Of a stretch of 22,832 nucleotides of DNA, positions 1 through 6,222 are shown one piece after another. The first letter of the stretch is position 1, and each line of letters opens with the position of its first letter. A model generated the notes under the pieces. It was not told the DNA's origin and did no database searches. It was given only the letters and a program-made list of their open reading frames with translations. The translations under genes and the position numbers were made by a program. This DNA is from Dehalococcoidia bacterium UBA4060. GTDB taxonomy: Bacteria; Chloroflexota; Dehalococcoidia; GIF9; UBA5629. The stretch spans positions 4,641-27,472 of the forward strand of contig DFZI01000080.1 of the NCBI GenBank assembly GCA_002383665.1. Direction: 5' to 3'.

Positions 1-626
1 GCCAGCGCCCCGCCATACACCGGCTGTAAAATAGGGGTTTCAACCTCTATGAATCCGCGGCTGTTCATGTAATCACGGATGGCGCTGATGATCCTGCTAC
101 GCGTGATAAAGAGTTTTTTAACATCATCATTGGCAATGAGGTCGAGATACCTCTGACGGTATCTTTTTTCTACATCCTGCAGGCCATGCCATTTTTCGGG
201 CAGGGGTAACAGGGATTTGGCCAGTACCACGTATTCTATAACCTCAAGCGTGATCTCGCCTGATCTTGTCTTAAACAGAAAGCCTGTGGCACCGATGAAA
301 TCGCCCAGATCTATATCATGCAGTATCTCATACTTCTCATCACCCAGCTTGTCTTTACGCAGGAAGAGCTGCATTTTGCCGGAGCCGTCATGGATATCAA
401 AAAAAGCTGATTTGCCCATAAATCGCTGGGCTGTAATACGCCCGGCCAGGCTGATTTTAGCGGGTTCAGTCCGACTGTCAGAAGCAGCAAGCTCATGGTA
501 GCGCTCCGCGGCGTCGGCATTGCTGTGTGTGCGGTGGAAATGATAGGGATAAGGGTTTATACCGCGATCGATAAGTCTCTGCAGTTTTTCCAAGCGCGGC
601 TGTTCAATATGATCCTGGCCGGCCAT
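1..626 (-). CDS. lysS: Lysyl-tRNA synthetase, class II (N-terminal part)
   Basis: Charges tRNA-Lys with lysine in the cytoplasm. The gene reads leftward from the ATG at 624-626 and runs off the window edge, so only about 208 N-terminal residues are present, against roughly 490-500 in the family. Visible parts are the N-terminal helix with NPYPYHF, an OB-fold anticodon-binding domain (about residues 57-150, with GKSAFFDIHDGSGKMQLF), the linker EKRYRQRYLDLI, and the start of the class II core including motif 1 (SRGFIEVETP). The frame stays open to base 1. It begins 4 nt after the greA stop, so it is almost certainly co-transcribed and coupled with greA. No clear Shine-Dalgarno site precedes the ATG. 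Confidence 0.95.
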   Translation of the reverse strand, partial: MAGQDHIEQPRLEKLQRLIDRGINPYPYHFHRTHSNADAAERYHELAASDSRTEPAKISLAGRITAQRFMGKSAFFDIHDGSGKMQLFLRKDKLGDEKYEILHDIDLGDFIGATGFLFKTRSGEITLEVIEYVVLAKSLLPLPEKWHGLQDVEKRYRQRYLDLIANDDVKKLFITRSRIISAIRDYMNSRGFIEVETPILQPVYGGAL

Positions 627-630
627 AGTA

Positions 631-1098
631 TCAGCTAACTTCGATTATTTGTAATTTGATCATGCCCGACGGCGTCCTGACCTCGATTTTGTTACCTTTC
701 TTTTTCCCCAGCAGGGCTTTGCCAACGGGGGACTCACAGGAGATCTTCCCTTCGACCGGGTTGGCCTCGGTGGTGCCGACAATCGTATAACGGTCAATTT
801 TCCCGTCCTGATTCCGGATTAACACCTGGTCTCCCAGTTCAACCACACCCGGCTGACGCGGACCTGCGATAATGCGGGCATTGAGGATAATATTTTCCAG
901 AGAACTGATGCGGCCTTCGATAAAGGCCTGTTCATTCTTGGCATCTTCATATTCAGCGTTATTCTCGGTGCCGCCCATTTCGCGGGCACGCTTGATTTTG
1001 TCCGCGACCTCCGAGCGGCTGGTGGATACGAGAAACTCATATTCAACCTTAAGTTTTTCAAGGCCTTCCTGGGTTATATCGTATTTCTTCTGGTTCAT
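631..1098 (-). CDS. greA: Transcription elongation factor GreA
   Basis: GreA rescues backtracked RNA polymerase by stimulating cleavage of the transcript's 3' end in the secondary channel. The 155-residue length is normal. The N-terminal antiparallel coiled coil (about residues 1-75) carries the tip acidic patch in GGTENNAEYEDAKNEQ. The C-terminal FKBP-like domain (about 80-155) has the usual SPVGKALLGKKKG stretch. The ATG at 1096-1098 follows a GAGGGA ribosome site in the leader. It is first in a greA-lysS operon with only 4 nt to lysS. A near-consensus promoter and a terminator-like hairpin lie in the roughly 68-nt leader. Confidence 0.97.
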   Translation of the reverse strand: MNQKKYDITQEGLEKLKVEYEFLVSTSRSEVADKIKRAREMGGTENNAEYEDAKNEQAFIEGRISSLENIILNARIIAGPRQPGVVELGDQVLIRNQDGKIDRYTIVGTTEANPVEGKISCESPVGKALLGKKKGNKIEVRTPSGMIKLQIIEVS

Positions 1099-1131
1099 GG
1101 GTTTAATCCCTCACCTTGCTGAATACAAAAA

Positions 1132-1156
1132 ACTGAGAGCCTTGACAACTCTCAGT
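1132..1156 (-). terminator. Terminator-like hairpin in the greA leader (possible attenuator)
   Basis: Perfect 8-bp inverted repeat ACTGAGAG / CTCTCAGT around a 9-nt loop. On the minus strand it is followed at once by six T residues (1132-1127), the form of an intrinsic terminator. It sits about 10 nt downstream of the predicted greA transcription start and upstream of the greA start codon, so it would act on greA's own leader RNA. On the plus strand the downstream tract is CCTTTTCTTT, a weaker tail. Whether it terminates or attenuates is inferred. Confidence 0.5.
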
Positions 1157-1172
1157 CCTTTTCTTTGCAAAC

Positions 1173-1201
1173 ATTATATTCCGCTTCAGTGGATAAGTAA
1201 A
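1173..1201 (-). promoter_or_regulatory. Predicted sigma70-type promoter of greA-lysS
   Basis: On the minus strand, -35 TTTACT (1201-1196), a 17-nt spacer and -10 TATAAT (1178-1173). The predicted start is near 1166, giving a leader of about 68 nt. Its -35 box lies inside the spacer of the divergent promoter for the gene at 1242, so the two promoters overlap back to back. Confidence 0.6.
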
Positions 1202-1213
1202 GAGTGATATAAT
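1185..1213 (+). promoter_or_regulatory. Predicted promoter of the BioD/DRTGG-like gene
   Basis: A perfect -10 TATAAT (1208-1213) with a weak -35 TTCAGT (1185-1190) at 17 nt. The predicted start near 1220 gives a short leader holding AGGAGG (1232-1237). It overlaps the divergent greA promoter. Confidence 0.5.
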
Positions 1214-1241
1214 ATCGGCTGGCTGAAATTCAGGAGGCACC

Positions 1242-2291
1242 ATGATAAGTTTACAGATCGCATCTTATGAACAATACGGCAAGACAGCTCTGTGCGCCGG
1301 CATCGGCAAGAAACTGGTCAATTCGGGAAAAAAGGTAGCATATATTAAGCCTCTACATGTCATCGGCAAGGACGAACCGGTGGACTGCAATGACGCGCTT
1401 TTTGTAAACGAAGCCCTTGAATTAGGCGAGAACAAAGAGCAGGTATGCCCTATACATATCTCACAAGAAGAACTCTGGCATAATCTGTCCGAGAATGTCG
1501 ACAGTTTTTCCATCAGGCTAAAAAGTGTCTGCGATGCAGTTGTAGCGGGGAAAGATGTTTTGATCGTGGAAAGCCCGGGCAGCCTGAAAAATGACCAGGT
1601 ATCTGCTCTGGCCTGCTTTACCATAGCTGAAAAAATAGATACAAAAGTGATACTGCTACTCTGCTATTCAACAGGGTTTAAGGATAGCGATATTGTACAG
1701 GCAGCCAAAAAATTCGGTGACAGGCTGGCTGGGGTAGTAATTAACCAGGTGCCTGAATCGAGGCTAAATGCTGTGCAGAGAGAGGCGGAAGACTTCTTTA
1801 AAACGCAGGCCATTACGTTGCTGGGCGTGTTGCCCGAAGTGAGAACGCTCAATGGGGTCAGTGTCAGCGAGATTGCTGTCGCGGTCAGAGGCGAGATCAT
1901 CTCATCCAATGACAGGGCTGGTGAACTGGTTGAGAATGTTATGCTGGGTGCGATGAGCCCGGATTCTGCCAGGGATTACTATAGCAGAAAGAGGAACAAG
2001 GCTGTCGTAACCAAGGCGGAAAGGTCAGATATGCAGCTGGCTGCGCTGGAAACATCAACGAAATGCTTGATTGTCGCCGGCAATAGACCTAATGCCTCGG
2101 TCATGGTCAAAGCCGAGGACAAAAAAGTCCCGGTTATGGTGGTTAATCAGGAGATTAAGGAGATCATTGCTGGCATTGAGGAGGCCCTGTCCCGGGCCAG
2201 GTTCTGTAACGTTCAAAAGCTGCAGGCTATGTCGGCCCTGCTGGACAGCCGCTTCGATTATAAGGCCATGAATGCAGCTCTGGGCATTTAA
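1242..2291 (+). CDS. BioD-like P-loop NTPase with DRTGG domain
   Basis: A 349-residue cytoplasmic protein of the group often labelled 'phosphotransacetylase N-terminal-like' or 'AAA family/DRTGG'. Residues 1-200 look like a dethiobiotin-synthetase-type P-loop fold: a relaxed Walker A at 8-15 (SYEQYGKT, first Gly replaced by Ser), an early KPLHV strand, DVLIVESPG at 105-113 as the Walker B-like strand, and GVVINQVPE at 164-172. Residues about 205-320 match a DRTGG domain (SSNDRAGELV at 221-230; TKCLIVAGNRPNASV). The catalytic Pta domain is absent, so it is not a phosphotransacetylase. AGGAGG lies 4 nt before the ATG. The role is unknown; a regulatory nucleotide-binding role is only inference. 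Its TAA overlaps the stop of the convergent downstream gene. Confidence 0.8.
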   Translation: MISLQIASYEQYGKTALCAGIGKKLVNSGKKVAYIKPLHVIGKDEPVDCNDALFVNEALELGENKEQVCPIHISQEELWHNLSENVDSFSIRLKSVCDAVVAGKDVLIVESPGSLKNDQVSALACFTIAEKIDTKVILLLCYSTGFKDSDIVQAAKKFGDRLAGVVINQVPESRLNAVQREAEDFFKTQAITLLGVLPEVRTLNGVSVSEIAVAVRGEIISSNDRAGELVENVMLGAMSPDSARDYYSRKRNKAVVTKAERSDMQLAALETSTKCLIVAGNRPNASVMVKAEDKKVPVMVVNQEIKEIIAGIEEALSRARFCNVQKLQAMSALLDSRFDYKAMNAALGI

Positions 2292-2533
2292 GGCTGCTTC
2301 ATATCATTGTCAGTCTGGTTGTTAATCAGATTATCCGCATCTCTTACGTATTTATAGGGTACCTGTACTTCCACCTGTCCCAGCCCATCTATGGTCAAGC
2401 CATAAACCGGCCCCAGGCTTTCATATTTGAGCAGGACAGGTATGCCATTCGATTCGAGCATGCCTTTGATCAATTCGGCTTCCACCTGATGGGCAGCCTT
2501 GAAGACGGTTGTTAAATGATCAGCCTGTTGCAT
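2288..2533 (-). CDS. DUF2007-like small protein
   Basis: An 81-residue cytoplasmic protein without signal peptide or membrane segment. The pattern 'TVFKAAHQVEAELIKGMLESNGIPVLL' (broken here at positions 8-20 and 21-34) followed by a short beta region ending VEVQVPYKYVRDADNLI matches the DUF2007 family, named a putative prokaryotic signal-transducing domain. The family function is not established. The ATG at 2531-2533 has no clear ribosome site, and the upstream leader contains the terminator stem of the Cys-rich gene. Its TAA shares the palindrome TTAA (2288-2291) with the stop of the convergent gene. Confidence 0.65.
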   Translation of the reverse strand: MQQADHLTTVFKAAHQVEAELIKGMLESNGIPVLLKYESLGPVYGLTIDGLGQVEVQVPYKYVRDADNLINNQTDNDMKQP

Positions 2534-2546
2534 AGTTTGTTTCAGG

Positions 2547-2586
2547 AATAAATAAGGGCTGCCCCAGTTGGCAGCCCTTATTTATT
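2547..2586 (-). terminator. Intrinsic terminator, 17-bp perfect stem
   Basis: Arms 2547-2563 and 2570-2586 are exact reverse complements (core AAGGGCTGCC / GGCAGCCCTT) around a 6-nt loop. It lies 24 nt past the stop of the Cys-rich gene, which it probably terminates. On the plus strand the stem runs into TTTTTT, so it may work in both directions. It also separates that gene from the DUF2007-like gene. Confidence 0.8.
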
Positions 2587-2610
2587 TTTTCGTTTACTTT
2601 GTCTGGCGGG

Positions 2611-3297
2611 TTATTTTGCACCGCTGCTGCAAGCTTTGCACTTCGCCAGAAGGTTGTTCTGCAGACACCAGGTCTGAGAGACACACTCCGGGTGCGGACA
2701 ACCGGTGATGCCCCAATCTCCGCCACCTGCAGGGGAGGTTCCCCTGTGGTTCATATGGGTATTGTTGATGGTTGCCCTGGTGCCGATATCGGCGGCGCCC
2801 CAGCTCTTGTTAGCAAAGGACAGGCTCTTGCCCCAGCAACCGGAGCATTTGGACGTGCCAAGACCAGCGGTTGAAGGATTCGCCGGGCAGTTCAGGGGGC
2901 AATCATCAAGAGGGAGAGATGTAGGTTTGGTTGCGGGATCGAGACATTTCTTGGAATCATCGCAGGCTGATCCCAGTGTGCCAGCTTCGGTGTTGCAGTT
3001 GCTGCATCCACCCAGGCACTGATTGATATCACAGCCTGTGGGCTTTGGGCATTTGGAGGTATTGCATACGCCGGAACAAAGTTTATCCGGGCCGCAAAGC
3101 CCAGCCAGCCTGGACATGGCGCTTGTAGGCGTCCTGCCCCAGTGCTGGAGGTATAGCTTCCAGGAATTCTGGTTATTTTCCCATTTAACTTTGTCCCAAC
3201 CTGTGCATTTACCCAGATCGGCTGAGACAGTGGCCGGTATCAGTACCAAAGATACTGCCACAACCAATGCGACGAGGGTACCAAAAATTCTCCTCAC
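2611..3297 (-). CDS. Exported cysteine-rich protein of unknown family
   Basis: A 228-residue protein with a classic Sec signal peptide: MRR, a hydrophobic core over residues 4-21, then ATVSA and a predicted cut after Ala26. The mature part (about 202 residues) has 20 cysteines in three clusters (CGPDKLCSGVC through CSNC; CPLNC through CSGCW; a C-terminal group ending CKAC). They are separated by a Cys-free block, residues about 160-190, rich in Gly, Asn and Thr. The even count suggests disulfides outside the cell, or metal binding; this is inference. I do not recognise the family, and no lipobox, anchor or sortase signal is visible. The start is GTG at 3295-3297, chosen because GGAGG (3306-3310) sits 8 nt upstream. 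It has its own near-perfect promoter and terminator, so it is a strongly expressed single gene. Confidence 0.8.
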   Translation of the reverse strand: MRRIFGTLVALVVAVSLVLIPATVSADLGKCTGWDKVKWENNQNSWKLYLQHWGRTPTSAMSRLAGLCGPDKLCSGVCNTSKCPKPTGCDINQCLGGCSNCNTEAGTLGSACDDSKKCLDPATKPTSLPLDDCPLNCPANPSTAGLGTSKCSGCWGKSLSFANKSWGAADIGTRATINNTHMNHRGTSPAGGGDWGITGCPHPECVSQTWCLQNNLLAKCKACSSGAK

Positions 3298-3330
3298 GGC
3301 ATACGCCTCCTTATGATGGATTTTGGGATG

Positions 3331-3359
3331 ATTCTACCCTGTCATATGGACTTTGTCAA
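3331..3359 (-). promoter_or_regulatory. Strong sigma70-type promoter of the Cys-rich gene
   Basis: On the minus strand, -35 TTGACA (3359-3354, consensus), a 17-nt spacer and -10 TAGAAT (3336-3331, five of six). The predicted start is about 25-30 nt before the GTG, with GGAGG in between. It is the closest to consensus of any promoter I found in the window. Confidence 0.75.
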
Positions 3360-3379
3360 TAGTCATTCGGATACATTTC

Positions 3380-3408
3380 TTGAAATCGCACAATATAAAA
3401 TATAAAAT
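3380..3408 (+). promoter_or_regulatory. Candidate promoter of speDE
   Basis: TTGAAA (3380-3385), 17-nt spacer, TAAAAT (3403-3408), five of six matches in each box. The leader of about 50 nt would contain the AAGGAGG at 3451-3457. The region is very A/T-rich, so chance matches are likely. A second TTGACA at 3419-3424 has no good -10 partner. Confidence 0.4.
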
Positions 3409-3465
3409 TACGCTCTGTTTGACAATTTTAATATGTATTTAACACTTCCCAAGGAGGATAGACAG

Positions 3466-3837
3466 TTGGCAGCCCTGGGCAAGCATGTATTAATTGAATT
3501 AAACGATTGCAATAAAGATCTTATTAACGATATTGAGTATCTGCGTATGACGCTTTCGGAAGTCGCCCGGCAGATAGGTGCAACCGTTATCAAGGATACG
3601 TTTTACCAGTTTACCCCGCAGGGTGTGAGTGGCGTTGTCTTAATTGCTGAATCGCATATTTCAGTACATACCTGGCCTGAGTACAATTATGCTGCCGTGG
3701 ATGTTTTTACCTGCGGCGACGTGATTAAACCGCGTAATGCCGTTAAACTTTTAGCTGAGAAGCTCAAATCAAAATCTACGACGTTTATTGAGATCAAACG
3801 CGGTATCGGGGCTGGAAACAGGGCAGGGGTGTCTTGA
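3466..3837 (+). CDS. speD: S-adenosylmethionine decarboxylase proenzyme
   Basis: Decarboxylates S-adenosylmethionine to provide the aminopropyl donor for polyamine synthesis. It is a prokaryotic pyruvoyl enzyme that cleaves itself at a serine. A 33-nt longer frame opens at ATG 3433, but AAGGAGG (3451-3457) lies inside it, 8 nt before the in-frame TTG at 3466. Starting at the TTG gives 123 residues and puts the cleavage serine of AESHISVHTW at Ser63, with His68 and Cys83 (FTCG), exactly the numbering of the Thermotoga enzyme. Cleavage would occur between Glu62 and Ser63. The speE ATG follows 2 nt after the stop. Confidence 0.95.
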   Translation: MAALGKHVLIELNDCNKDLINDIEYLRMTLSEVARQIGATVIKDTFYQFTPQGVSGVVLIAESHISVHTWPEYNYAAVDVFTCGDVIKPRNAVKLLAEKLKSKSTTFIEIKRGIGAGNRAGVS

Positions 3838-3839
3838 TC

Positions 3840-4766
3840 ATGGCTGAACATGACTACAACAATAAAAAAAAATGGCTGATCGATGAGCTTACTTCCGACC
3901 TGGTGCAGTTACACAAACTGGGCAGGATTCTGCATAGCGCCACCACCAGATTCCAGAAAGCACAGATAGTTGAAACAAAGACTTTCGGTATCTGCTTGGT
4001 GCTGGACGGCAAGATACAATCAAGCGAGAGAGATGAATATATTTATCACGAGGCACTGGTTCATCCAGCCATGATTACCCACCCCGATCCTCGTAGCGTA
4101 TTCATCGCTGGCGGTGGGGAAGGTGCTACATTGCGCAACGTGCTGATGCACAAAGCAGTGGAAAAGGTTGTCATGGTGGATATCGATGAAGAGGTTGTCA
4201 ATATGTGTCGGAAATACTTGACCGGCTTTCACGGGGGAGCTTTTGAAGATAAGCGTGCCAGAGTTATTTATGACGATGCCCGCAAATATATACAGGAAAC
4301 TGAGGAGCGTTTTGATGTGGCTATCATCGACCTGGTCGACCCGGTGGAAGAGGGCCCGGCACGGATGTTGTATACCCGTGAGTTTTACCGGCTGGTAAAA
4401 GCCAGGTTAAGGCCCGGGGGCATCATGGTAGTGCAGTCAGGACAGTCGGGATGGATAAATTTAAAGAACTTCTTTGCCATCAACAGGACGCTGAAGAGCA
4501 TTTTTGAGATCGTTAAGCCCTACCGGGTTTATGTGCCGTCCTTCGTTGATATGTGGGGCTTCCATGTTGTGTCCGATACGCTTGATGCTGCAGCACTTTT
4601 ACCCCGGGAGGTTAACCGCAGGTTGGCGGCGAGTCTGAACGGCGAATTGAAATCCTATGACGGCGAAGCACATAAGGGCCTGTTTGTGCTTCCCAAACAG
4701 CTACGCAGACAGATGGCAAGATCAAAGAAAGTCATTACAGATGCAGACCTGATCATGGTTTATTAA
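3840..4766 (+). CDS. speE: Polyamine aminopropyltransferase (SpeE family)
   Basis: Transfers the aminopropyl group of decarboxylated SAM to a polyamine acceptor. The protein is 308 residues from ATG 3840, chosen over TTG 3834 because GGGGTG (3826-3831) is 8 nt upstream. The N-terminal beta domain spans about residues 20-80. The Rossmann core has GGGEGATLR (91-99), VDID (113-116), DDARKY (145-150) and the catalytic-loop DLVDP (164-168), then GPARMLYTREFYRLV. The GGGEGATLR and GAFEDKRA signatures resemble the Thermus and plant thermospermine synthase group rather than the GGGDGG spermidine synthases, so the acceptor may be agmatine or spermidine; this is inference. It forms a two-gene operon with speD and meets the convergent acetyltransferase gene in a TTAA stop overlap. 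Confidence 0.93.
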   Translation: MAEHDYNNKKKWLIDELTSDLVQLHKLGRILHSATTRFQKAQIVETKTFGICLVLDGKIQSSERDEYIYHEALVHPAMITHPDPRSVFIAGGGEGATLRNVLMHKAVEKVVMVDIDEEVVNMCRKYLTGFHGGAFEDKRARVIYDDARKYIQETEERFDVAIIDLVDPVEEGPARMLYTREFYRLVKARLRPGGIMVVQSGQSGWINLKNFFAINRTLKSIFEIVKPYRVYVPSFVDMWGFHVVSDTLDAAALLPREVNRRLAASLNGELKSYDGEAHKGLFVLPKQLRRQMARSKKVITDADLIMVY

Positions 4767-5320
4767 CCCTCAGGTTGCTTTATGCTGCGCTTCAACTCCA
4801 TGACGATGAAATTATAATTGTCTTTGGTCATGTTCCCGATAGGGACAAAGCCGCATTTTTTAAAGCAAGCCTGGGCGCGCTTGTTCCAGTCCAGCGTCCG
4901 CAACAATATTGTGCTGAGATCTGAAACCCGGAAAACATATTGCACGAACGTTCTCATGGCGTCGCTGCCATAACCCTGTCCCCAATAGGCTTTGTTACCT
5001 ATTATCAGTCCTACCTCTGCATTGCCTGATATGAAGTCGAAATTGAAAATGCTGCAGTTGCCGATGTGCTGGCCATACAGCGTATCCACAGCCAATGTAT
5101 AAGTCAATCCTGGGTATTCAAGCTCGATTGAGTAGCGTTCTGCGAAGTCGGGATAGGCGAGGTCGATGGGCACTGAAGCATCCAGAAGGCTTAGCTCTCG
5201 ATCTGTGCGCCACTTATATTCACGGCTGGCATCTTCGAGCTTGCGAGGACGAAGCCTGATTTTTTGGCCGGTAATATCAGCCCGGCTGTTCAGAAATTCA
5301 AAGATAGTGGATCTTCGCAT
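4763..5320 (-). CDS. GNAT acetyltransferase, RimJ/RimL-like
   Basis: A 185-residue N-acetyltransferase that would move an acetyl group from acetyl-CoA to an amine, possibly a protein N-terminus. The fold starts at IRLRPRKLEDA (about 21-31). The acetyl-CoA pyrophosphate loop is GQGYGS (114-119), and the C-terminal RTLDWNKRAQACFKKCGF is the usual RimJ/RimL helix-strand element. The ATG start overlaps the end of the upstream HEAT gene by 31 bp. There is no ribosome site and no other in-frame ATG, GTG or TTG nearby, so translation probably depends on the HEAT gene. It is the last gene of the tldD run. The substrate is unknown. Confidence 0.85.
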   Translation of the reverse strand: MRRSTIFEFLNSRADITGQKIRLRPRKLEDASREYKWRTDRELSLLDASVPIDLAYPDFAERYSIELEYPGLTYTLAVDTLYGQHIGNCSIFNFDFISGNAEVGLIIGNKAYWGQGYGSDAMRTFVQYVFRVSDLSTILLRTLDWNKRAQACFKKCGFVPIGNMTKDNYNFIVMELKRSIKQPEG

Positions 5321-6222
5321 GCCTGAAGCTCGGCTAAAGCGGCTGCAGCCGCGTTTTTTATAGCAGGATCGGTGTTATCTTTGAGTCGCTTAAGAGCCTG
5401 TTTGGCATCCTGGCCACCGATCTTTCCCAGGGCTGTGATAGCTGCTTGCCTTACCTCAAGATCGCTGTCATTTAAGAGGATGAGTAGTCCAGGCACCGCT
5501 TCCTCATCTTCGATCTCTCCGCTGGCACGGGCGGCTTCAAACCTGAATTCAGCATGGCTGCTTTGCATTTCCTCGAGAATGAAATCGAGCCAGCGCCGGC
5601 TGCAGTTACGTCCCATGGCATAAATTGCGCTGGCCTTGGCACCGGGGTCGGTGCTGTAATAATAATCCTCAATGTAATTGCTGATGAGTTCCTGCTGGAA
5701 AGGTGCGATGGATTCAAGGGCACGTCTGCGCAGTTCGAGCGGTTCCGAGGGATGTTCCAGAATTTCCAGCAGGTTATTGAAAATATCCTGCCTAATTATG
5801 GACGGCAGTTCTTCCAACTCAGCCATCAATGCGAATTTTCCCAGTGTGATAACCGCTGCCGTCCTCACCCTGATGGAATCGTCATTCCTGAGTGCCTTGA
5901 TGATTGGCCGGACAAACGTATATTTGTTTTCCATCTCAAACCCATCCAGCGCTTTGATTCGGATGTTTTCTTCAGTGTCCTCAATGCCAAGCCTGAAGAT
6001 GTCTGTGAAATCCAGCGTAAGATCATCCTCAGTGAGGCTAACCATTGCTGCTATCAGGCGTAGTCGCTGTTCAGCCCCGGCCTGTTTCCACTGCTGTTCA
6101 AAATAAACGAGGTCTTCAGCTTGCAGGGCAGAAAGGCGGACAAGATCCATGTTATGCATTTCCCTGCCGGGCTGAAGCAGGGTATCTATTACCTGCTTCA
6201 CAGACAGTTCGGAGCTTCCCAT
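5290..6222 (-). CDS. HEAT-repeat protein
   Basis: A 310-residue, all-helical, soluble protein with no signal peptide. Tandem HEAT-type helical pairs occupy most of residues 70-300, for example ENIRIKALDGF, DSIRVRTAAVITLGKF, PLELRRRALESIAPF, AEFRFEAARASGEIED and SDLEVRQAAITALGKIGG. Such scaffolds bind proteins or peptides; no enzymatic domain is visible. The first 60 residues are helical but not clearly HEAT. The ATG at 6220-6222 follows directly on the PAC2 stop (TGAATG), with GAGGAG 6 nt upstream inside the PAC2 coding end, so the two are translated in step. A partner role for PAC2 or TldD/E is inferred from this coupling only. Confidence 0.85.
   Translation of the reverse strand: MGSSELSVKQVIDTLLQPGREMHNMDLVRLSALQAEDLVYFEQQWKQAGAEQRLRLIAAMVSLTEDDLTLDFTDIFRLGIEDTEENIRIKALDGFEMENKYTFVRPIIKALRNDDSIRVRTAAVITLGKFALMAELEELPSIIRQDIFNNLLEILEHPSEPLELRRRALESIAPFQQELISNYIEDYYYSTDPGAKASAIYAMGRNCSRRWLDFILEEMQSSHAEFRFEAARASGEIEDEEAVPGLLILLNDSDLEVRQAAITALGKIGGQDAKQALKRLKDNTDPAIKNAAAAALAELQACEDPLSLNF

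Noticed and set aside
2599..3316. Plus-strand frames opposite the Cys-rich gene
   Set aside because: The minus frame has a signal peptide, ribosome site, promoter and terminator; the plus frames have none.
3419..3447. Consensus TTGACA just before speD
   Set aside because: No acceptable -10 at 15-19 nt; transcription from it would begin at or beyond the ribosome site.
5554..6106. Plus-strand frames of 142-169 codons
   Set aside because: Antisense to the HEAT-repeat gene, whose repeats are clear. No ribosome site or family features.
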